Positions 4,429 to 9,000 of a stretch of DNA of 9,000 nucleotides are shown here, one piece after another; position 1 is the stretch's first letter; each line of letters opens with the position of its first letter. This DNA comes from CAKRJP01 sp963658085 (GTDB taxonomy: Bacteria > Bacillota > Clostridia > Lachnospirales > Lachnospiraceae). Made by a program: the position numbers and the translations under genes. The notes under the pieces were generated by a model. It was not told the DNA's origin, made no database searches, and saw nothing but the letters and a program-made list of their open reading frames with translations. The DNA lies in the NCBI GenBank assembly GCA_963658085.1, contig CAVKOU010000056.1:1-9000 (forward strand), in the 5' to 3' direction.

Positions 4429-6516
4429 ATGAGAAAATTTTATGAATGGGTAGTGGATCACCGAAAACTAGTCATTGCATTTTATGTAGTGGTGGTGATC
4501 GTCTGTGGAATTTGTAAGACACAGATCAGTGTAAACTATGATATGAATGATTATCTGCCGGAGGACAGTGCTTCTACAGTGGCACTGGATCTGATGAATG
4601 AGGAGTTCGACGGTGGGGTTCCGAATGCCAGGGTGATGATAAAAAATGTCACCGTGCCGGAGGCGTTGGAATATAAAGGAAAGTTGGAAGAAGTAGACGG
4701 GGTAACAGCTGTTACCTGGCTAGATGATGCAGTATCCGTGGATGTGCCATTGGAAACCTTGGATACAGATACGGTGGAAAACTACTATAAAGATGCAAAT
4801 GCTTTGTTTTCCGTAACGATCGATAAAACAAAGCGTGTCGATGCGGTAAATGATATCCGAGAACTGATCGGTAATGATAATGCCATGACAGGAAGTGCGG
4901 TATCGACCGCGGTGGCAACTCAAAGTACGGTAAAAGAAATCGGTAGAATCGCAGTCATTGGTGTATTGTTTGCGATTTTTATATTGATCCTTACCACGAA
5001 TTCCTGGTTTGAACCGGTGATCGTAATGGCAGGACTAGGAGTTGCCATCATAATCAATGCGGGAAGTAACCTGATTTTTGGTGAGATTTCTTTTGTAACA
5101 AATGCAGCGGGCAATATCTTGCAGCTGGCAGTTTCTCTGGATTATTCAGTGTTTTTGATTCACAGATTTACGGAATGCAGGAAGGGTGAGCCGGATGCTA
5201 AGAAAGCAATGGTAGATGCCCTGACTATGTCAACTCCTTCCATCTTATCAAGCGGCCTTACAACTGTTATCGGATTTTTAGCACTTTGTATTATGCAGTT
5301 TCAGATTGGACCGGATCTGGGAAGAGCTCTGGCAAAGGGAATTGCCATCAGTCTGCTTACGGTATTTACCTTTATGCCATGCCTAATTCTTTGCACCTAT
5401 AAATGGTTGGATAAGTTGGAACATAAACCTTTCCTTCCATCCTTTGAAAGGTTCGGAAAAGCTGTGCAAAGAATCATGATACCAGCTTTGTTGCTATTTG
5501 CGTTTACCATTGTGCCGTCTTATCTGGCTTCTAACGCCAATAGCTTTTACTATGGTGCATCGAAGATTTTTAATGAAAAGACCCAGTCGGGGGCAGATAC
5601 GGCTGAAATTGAGAAGATTTTCGGAAAGAGCGATACCTACGTGCTGATAGTTCCAAAGGAAGATAAGGCAACCCAGAAAAAACTTTCTGATGCTCTTCAT
5701 AAGATCCCGGAGGTAACGGGAATTATTTCCTATGTAGATACGGTAGGTATGGAAATCCCGGAAAGCTATCTGGATGATGAGACGTATTCAAAATTATGCT
5801 CTGATAACTATACAAGAATGGTGCTTTCGGTAGATGCGGAGTATGAGGGAAATGCAACATTCGATCTTGTGAAGGAAATTAGAAATACAGCAGAAATATA
5901 CTATCCGGGACAGTGGTATCTTGCGGGAGAAGGAGTCTCCACCTATGATCTGATGGATACTATCACACAGGACATGCAGAAGGTAAACCTGGTAGCTATA
6001 GGCGCTGTGTTCTTGGTATTGTTAATTACTTTAAGATCCGTGATGCTGCCGATTCTTTTGGTCCTTGCAATCGAGACAGCAGTATGGATTAATTTGTCTA
6101 TTCCATATTTTACAGATCAGAGGATTTTCTATATTGCGTATCTGATTATCAGCTCAGTACAGCTTGGAGCTACTGTGGATTATGCGATTCTTTTGACAGA
6201 GCGCTATAAAGAAAGCAGACAGACTATGGGAAAGAAAGAATCGGTTAAGAAAACATTGTCGGCGGTTACGGTGTCTATTCTTACATCCGGAAGCGTCCTG
6301 ACGGTGGTGGGATTCCTGCTTGGAATCATTTCCACCCATGGATTATTATCACAGCTTGGTTTCTTCCTTGGAAAAGGAACCTTATGTTCACTGGTAATCG
6401 TACTGTTTGCTTTGCCGGGAATGCTGTATTTATTTGACGGAACCTTCATTAAGAAAACAAAAGCAGATGAAAAGAAAAATTATGCAATGGAATGTAATTC
6501 ACAAGGCGAGGAATAA
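4429..6516 (+). CDS. MMPL/RND-family transporter
   Basis: This is a 695-aa inner-membrane exporter of the MMPL branch of the RND superfamily, which typically moves lipids or other hydrophobic molecules using the proton gradient. The layout is the classical duplicated one: TM1 at about 14-28, a first outer domain (about 30-170), TM2-6 (about 171-325), TM7 (about 347-365), a second outer domain (about 366-518) and TM8-12 (about 519-668). Each half carries the Asp-Tyr pair typical of the proton relay, LDY (D238-Y239) and VDY (D584-Y585), each followed by a charged HRF or ERY stretch. The soluble loops are short compared with mycobacterial MmpL proteins and no coiled-coil insertion is seen. The stop lies 31 bp before the secreted heptad protein, so the two are probably co-transcribed. 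The divergent TetR protein is the likely regulator. Substrate unknown. Confidence 0.92.
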   Translation: MRKFYEWVVDHRKLVIAFYVVVVIVCGICKTQISVNYDMNDYLPEDSASTVALDLMNEEFDGGVPNARVMIKNVTVPEALEYKGKLEEVDGVTAVTWLDDAVSVDVPLETLDTDTVENYYKDANALFSVTIDKTKRVDAVNDIRELIGNDNAMTGSAVSTAVATQSTVKEIGRIAVIGVLFAIFILILTTNSWFEPVIVMAGLGVAIIINAGSNLIFGEISFVTNAAGNILQLAVSLDYSVFLIHRFTECRKGEPDAKKAMVDALTMSTPSILSSGLTTVIGFLALCIMQFQIGPDLGRALAKGIAISLLTVFTFMPCLILCTYKWLDKLEHKPFLPSFERFGKAVQRIMIPALLLFAFTIVPSYLASNANSFYYGASKIFNEKTQSGADTAEIEKIFGKSDTYVLIVPKEDKATQKKLSDALHKIPEVTGIISYVDTVGMEIPESYLDDETYSKLCSDNYTRMVLSVDAEYEGNATFDLVKEIRNTAEIYYPGQWYLAGEGVSTYDLMDTITQDMQKVNLVAIGAVFLVLLITLRSVMLPILLVLAIETAVWINLSIPYFTDQRIFYIAYLIISSVQLGATVDYAILLTERYKESRQTMGKKESVKKTLSAVTVSILTSGSVLTVVGFLLGIISTHGLLSQLGFFLGKGTLCSLVIVLFALPGMLYLFDGTFIKKTKADEKKNYAMECNSQGEE

Positions 6517-6534
6517 ATCGGATTATACAAGCGA

Positions 6535-6547
6535 AAGGGAGATGAAT
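6535..6547 (+). promoter_or_regulatory. Ribosome binding site fixing the start at 6548
   Basis: AAGGGAG (6535-6541) touches an ATG at 6542, which is too close to use, and stands 6 nt before the in-frame ATG at 6548. The latter gives a clean signal peptide (MNKNRII...). Starts further upstream would lie inside the mmpL gene. Confidence 0.8.
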
Positions 6548-8560
6548 ATGAATAAAAATAGAATCATTGCAGGAACCATGGCAGTTATGGTGACTGCTGG
6601 AAGTGTGGGAATGACAGGTGTAACAGCTTATGCTGCAGATAAACCCAACACCACAGAAAGTCAAAAGGAAGAAGTCATCTATATCATGACAGATGCCGAA
6701 GGTGATGTGAAAAATATCAATGCAGTGAACATTTTCGGAAAAGGAAATGTGACAGACTACGGGGATTACAGCACTGTGAAAATGTTGAATACTACTGATG
6801 AGATCAACCAAAATGGGGATAAGGTTACTTTTTCTTCAGATAAGGAAAAAGTCTATTATCAGGGAACTATGCAGAATACCGAGATTCCGTGGAAGATAGA
6901 AATCACATATACCTTGGACGGAAAGAGTATCAGCCCGGAAGAGCTTGCGGGAAAATCGGGAGCTCTTAAGATGCATATTACTATTGATAAGAATGAAAAA
7001 TGTGACTCTGATTTCTATGACAGCAGCGCACTGATGGCAAGCATGACATTAGATACGGAAAACTGTGAGAATATTACGGCTGAGGGAGCCACTCTTGCAA
7101 ATGTGGGTTCTAACAAACAGATCAGCTATACAGTGCTTCCGGGAAAGGGCTTGGATGCAGAAATTACAGCGGATGTCACAGATTTTGAAATGGATGCCAT
7201 AGCCATCAATGCAGTAAAGATGAATCTGAATGTGGAAATTGATGATAAGGAACTGATGGATAAAGTAACCCAGATCATGGATGCCGCGAAGCAGCTAAAC
7301 GAGGGAGCAGGAACCCTGTCGGAGGGGACGGATACATTGACAGATGGAGGCAGTAGTCTTTTGAGTGGAACAACATCCTTAGATGAGGGGATGAACTCTC
7401 TGGATGCTGGTCTTGAGACTTTGAAAAATGGTGTAACAGATATGCAGACTGCATTAAATACTCTGGATAGTCAGTCTTCAACCCTGACAGGAGGATCGAA
7501 AGAAGTGCTGAGCGCACTTTGGACCATTCAGACAGAACTATCGAATGTGTCTGTGGATGCGAGTCAGTTAGAGCGGCTAACTGGAAGCTCCGCTGCCATC
7601 AAACAGGGAATCGCAGATGCAAGTGCCGGAGCAGAAAAATTGCAGGCGGGAGCATCCTATTCGGCTTATCAGGCTGCTATGCAGGCGAATGGGTTAAATG
7701 TGGATGAGCTTCAGGCGGGAAATACAGAAGCTATAAATTCTATATCCAGCCAAATCAGTCAACTGACAGCTACAAAGGAACAGTTAGAGAGTGCTCCGGG
7801 ATATGATAGTGATCCGGTAAGCCAGAATCTTGTGGCTCAGATAGACGCTCAGATTAATAGTTTGAGTCAGGTTGTCATTTTATTACAGGGAAATAATGGG
7901 GCAATGGCAGGAACGGAGCAGTATTTAAATAGCTTATCTGCCGGAACCGGAGAATTGGTCACTGGACTATCGAGCCTTAATACCAATTATGAAGCTTTTG
8001 ACAGTGCCATTAGCGAGCTTTCGAATACATTATCAGGACTGTCCGGAAATGTGACTGAGTTAAAGAATGGAATTGATCAGCTAACTGCCAATTATGAAAA
8101 ATTGGACCAGGGAGTAAATTCCTATACGGAAGCTGTCTCAGCTATTACAGCGGCTTATGCTAAGATCCATTCAGGCACTCTTAGCCTTGCTGATGGAAGT
8201 AAGCAGCTGGTAAATGGTTCCGGATTGTTAAAGAGCAAAACTACAGACCTGTATCAGGGACTTGAGAGCCTGCAGAGTGGAACCAAAGAATTAAAAGACG
8301 GCACCCAGGAATTTTATGATAAGACTGATGGTATGGATGAAAAGATCCAAGATACTATGGATGAAATGTTAGATTCCCTTTCCGGAGGAAATTCAGAGAC
8401 CACATCCTTCGTATCTGAGAAGAATGGTACGATAGATTCTGTACAGTTTGTCATAAAGACCGATGCAATTGAAAAGAAAGAGGAAACTAAGACCACAGAA
8501 GTAACGACAGAGAAAACAAGTGTGGTGGATAAGCTTAAGAATTTATTTGTTTCGAAATAA
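6548..8560 (+). CDS. Secreted xxxLxxG heptad-repeat protein, MMPL partner
   Basis: This 670-aa exported protein has a signal peptide ending near A27-Y28-A29. Residues 30 to about 235 form a Gly/Asp-containing, probably beta-rich domain. A first run of seven exact L-x-x-G heptads spans L250 to G295. A long helical Ser/Gln/Leu-rich middle (about 300-540) has scattered L-x-x-G units. A second run of six heptads spans L547 to G585, with Lys replacing Gly at 564. The tail (about 615-670) is charged and ends in an amphipathic segment. The heptad pattern is the one known as xxxLxxG in YhgE/Pip-type proteins linked to MMPL and ABC-2 exporters. Unlike YhgE it has no transmembrane segments after the signal peptide and no LPxTG motif, so how it is held at the surface is unclear. 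It lies 31 bp after the MMPL gene. An adaptor or channel-like role is inference. Confidence 0.8.
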   Translation: MNKNRIIAGTMAVMVTAGSVGMTGVTAYAADKPNTTESQKEEVIYIMTDAEGDVKNINAVNIFGKGNVTDYGDYSTVKMLNTTDEINQNGDKVTFSSDKEKVYYQGTMQNTEIPWKIEITYTLDGKSISPEELAGKSGALKMHITIDKNEKCDSDFYDSSALMASMTLDTENCENITAEGATLANVGSNKQISYTVLPGKGLDAEITADVTDFEMDAIAINAVKMNLNVEIDDKELMDKVTQIMDAAKQLNEGAGTLSEGTDTLTDGGSSLLSGTTSLDEGMNSLDAGLETLKNGVTDMQTALNTLDSQSSTLTGGSKEVLSALWTIQTELSNVSVDASQLERLTGSSAAIKQGIADASAGAEKLQAGASYSAYQAAMQANGLNVDELQAGNTEAINSISSQISQLTATKEQLESAPGYDSDPVSQNLVAQIDAQINSLSQVVILLQGNNGAMAGTEQYLNSLSAGTGELVTGLSSLNTNYEAFDSAISELSNTLSGLSGNVTELKNGIDQLTANYEKLDQGVNSYTEAVSAITAAYAKIHSGTLSLADGSKQLVNGSGLLKSKTTDLYQGLESLQSGTKELKDGTQEFYDKTDGMDEKIQDTMDEMLDSLSGGNSETTSFVSEKNGTIDSVQFVIKTDAIEKKEETKTTEVTTEKTSVVDKLKNLFVSK

Positions 8561-8687
8561 AAAGTTGCTCAAAATTCGTCCTGAAAAAGTAGATAAAAGA
8601 AACTTTTTGTGCTACCATAAAAGACGGTTTGTGTAAACTAAACAAAAGCAAATCGTATTATCTTCAGGAAGGAGTACCTACAAAAAA
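8561..8687 (+). other. Spacer with AT-only hairpin and weak -10 before the last gene
   Basis: AAAAAGT (8584-8590) and ACTTTTT (8602-8608) can form a 7-bp AT-rich stem that ends in a U run. An alternative left arm, AAAAAGTT, lies at 8559-8566 and pairs with AACTTTTT (8601-8608). This could be a leaky terminator after the heptad protein but lacks a GC core. TATTAT (8656-8661; 5 of 6) could be a -10 box for the next gene, but no good -35 box is visible at 16-18 bp. Confidence 0.3.
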
Positions 8688-9000
8688 ATGAAAAAGAAAT
8701 GGAAAAGTACTCTGCTTGCATGCGTTATGGCAGCATCCATGGTAATGGGAGCTGCCCCATCAATCGCATATGCAGAGGAAACTGTGGGGGGGAGTGAAGT
8801 TTCCGAAGTCTCCGCAGAGAATAACCAGGAAGCCGATATTGCAACTCAGGATGAAACTGTAAATTCAGAGAGCGTAGATGCTGCAGCAACGCGGGAGACG
8901 GAAGCCACGGTAGAGGCTGAGCAACAGAATGAAGTTGTAACAGAAGAAGCTGCACAGGCTGTCACAGAAGGTGAAGGAACAGCATCAGATGCTGATCTTG
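8688..9000 (+). CDS. Secreted acidic protein, N-terminal part (cut by window edge)
   Basis: The frame is open from the ATG at 8688 to the end of the window, giving the first 104 residues. A clear signal peptide has basic MKKKWK, a hydrophobic core (about 8-26) and likely cleavage after A27-Y28-A29. What follows is an acidic low-complexity stretch rich in Glu, Thr, Val, Ala and Ser, as in the linkers of clostridial cell-surface proteins. Glu outnumbers all other residues and almost no aromatics appear. A run of seven G (8786-8792) lies at codons 33-35. The ribosome site AAGGAG (8669-8674) is 13 nt from the ATG, longer than usual, and no other start codon lies between. The functional domain is outside the window, so the product cannot be named. 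It may share the exporter operon or have its own promoter. Confidence 0.75.
   Translation, partial: MKKKWKSTLLACVMAASMVMGAAPSIAYAEETVGGSEVSEVSAENNQEADIATQDETVNSESVDAAATRETEATVEAEQQNEVVTEEAAQAVTEGEGTASDADL
8786..8792 (+). repeat. Run of seven G in the secreted-protein gene
   Basis: GGGGGGG spans codons 33-35, four codons past the predicted signal cleavage site. Loss of one G leads to a stop at 8860-8862. Gain of one G gives a TGA two codons later. The tract is thus placed to switch the gene off by slippage, though seven is near the lower limit for such behaviour. Confidence 0.6.

Noticed and set aside
6407..6547. Upstream extension of the heptad protein into the mmpL gene
   Set aside because: It would bury the signal peptide behind a Cys/Lys-rich stretch in another frame of mmpL. 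The ribosome site at 6535-6541 supports the start at 6548.
6449..6811. 120-codon minus-strand open frame across the mmpL/heptad-protein junction
   Set aside because: It is opposite two real coding regions, is His/Ser/Cys-rich without a recognisable fold, and has no ribosome site.
8725..8955. 76-codon minus-strand open frame opposite the last gene
   Set aside because: It is a Leu/Pro/Gln-rich shadow of the acidic secreted protein whose signal peptide and ribosome site are clear on the plus strand.

Overview
The window looks like chromosomal DNA from a Gram-positive anaerobe of the Clostridia, most likely a gut Lachnospiraceae relative (Blautia, Dorea or Ruminococcus type). The evidence is moderately AT-rich DNA, strong AGGAGG-type ribosome sites, Firmicutes-type promoters, signal peptides ending in A-Y-A, a BirA-type biotin operator, and an MMPL exporter paired with a secreted xxxLxxG-heptad protein. 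The genus assignment is inference. No tRNA, rRNA, CRISPR array, insertion sequence or phage gene was seen.

Left part (1-3000). A stand-alone PfoR/PTS_EIIC_2 membrane protein (229-1281, +) faces a biotin operon on the minus strand, bioB (2918-1944) followed by bioY (1869-1315). BioB makes biotin from dethiobiotin and BioY is the substrate-binding S component of an ECF biotin importer. Upstream of bioB is a canonical promoter whose -35 box lies inside one arm of a BirA operator (ATGTCAAC-N15-GTTAACAA), so biotin should shut off both synthesis and uptake. Short AT-rich tandem repeats sit at two gene boundaries: four 16-bp units between bioB and bioY, and four 13-bp units across the convergent stop codons of bioY and the PfoR gene. 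The PfoR leader also carries three SD-like repeats.

Middle (3000-4430). A small cysteine-rich C_GCAxxG_C_C family protein (3221-3661, +) meets a TetR-family regulator (4249-3647, -) tail to tail, with a 15-bp overlap. The tetR gene is divergent from an exporter operon. Their shared 179-bp control region holds a good tetR promoter overlapped by an inverted repeat, four direct copies of TTGYCCRT, and a perfect TATAAT just before the exporter gene.

Right part (4429-9000). An RND/MMPL transporter (695 aa) is followed 31 bp later by a secreted 670-aa protein. That protein has two runs of L-x-x-G heptads separated by a coiled-coil-like middle. After a 127-bp gap comes the start of another secreted protein, cut off by the window edge, with an acidic low-complexity N-terminus and a run of seven G just after the signal peptide. 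The likely picture is a TetR-controlled envelope export module in which the heptad protein is an extracytoplasmic partner of the pump. The cargo cannot be told from the sequence.
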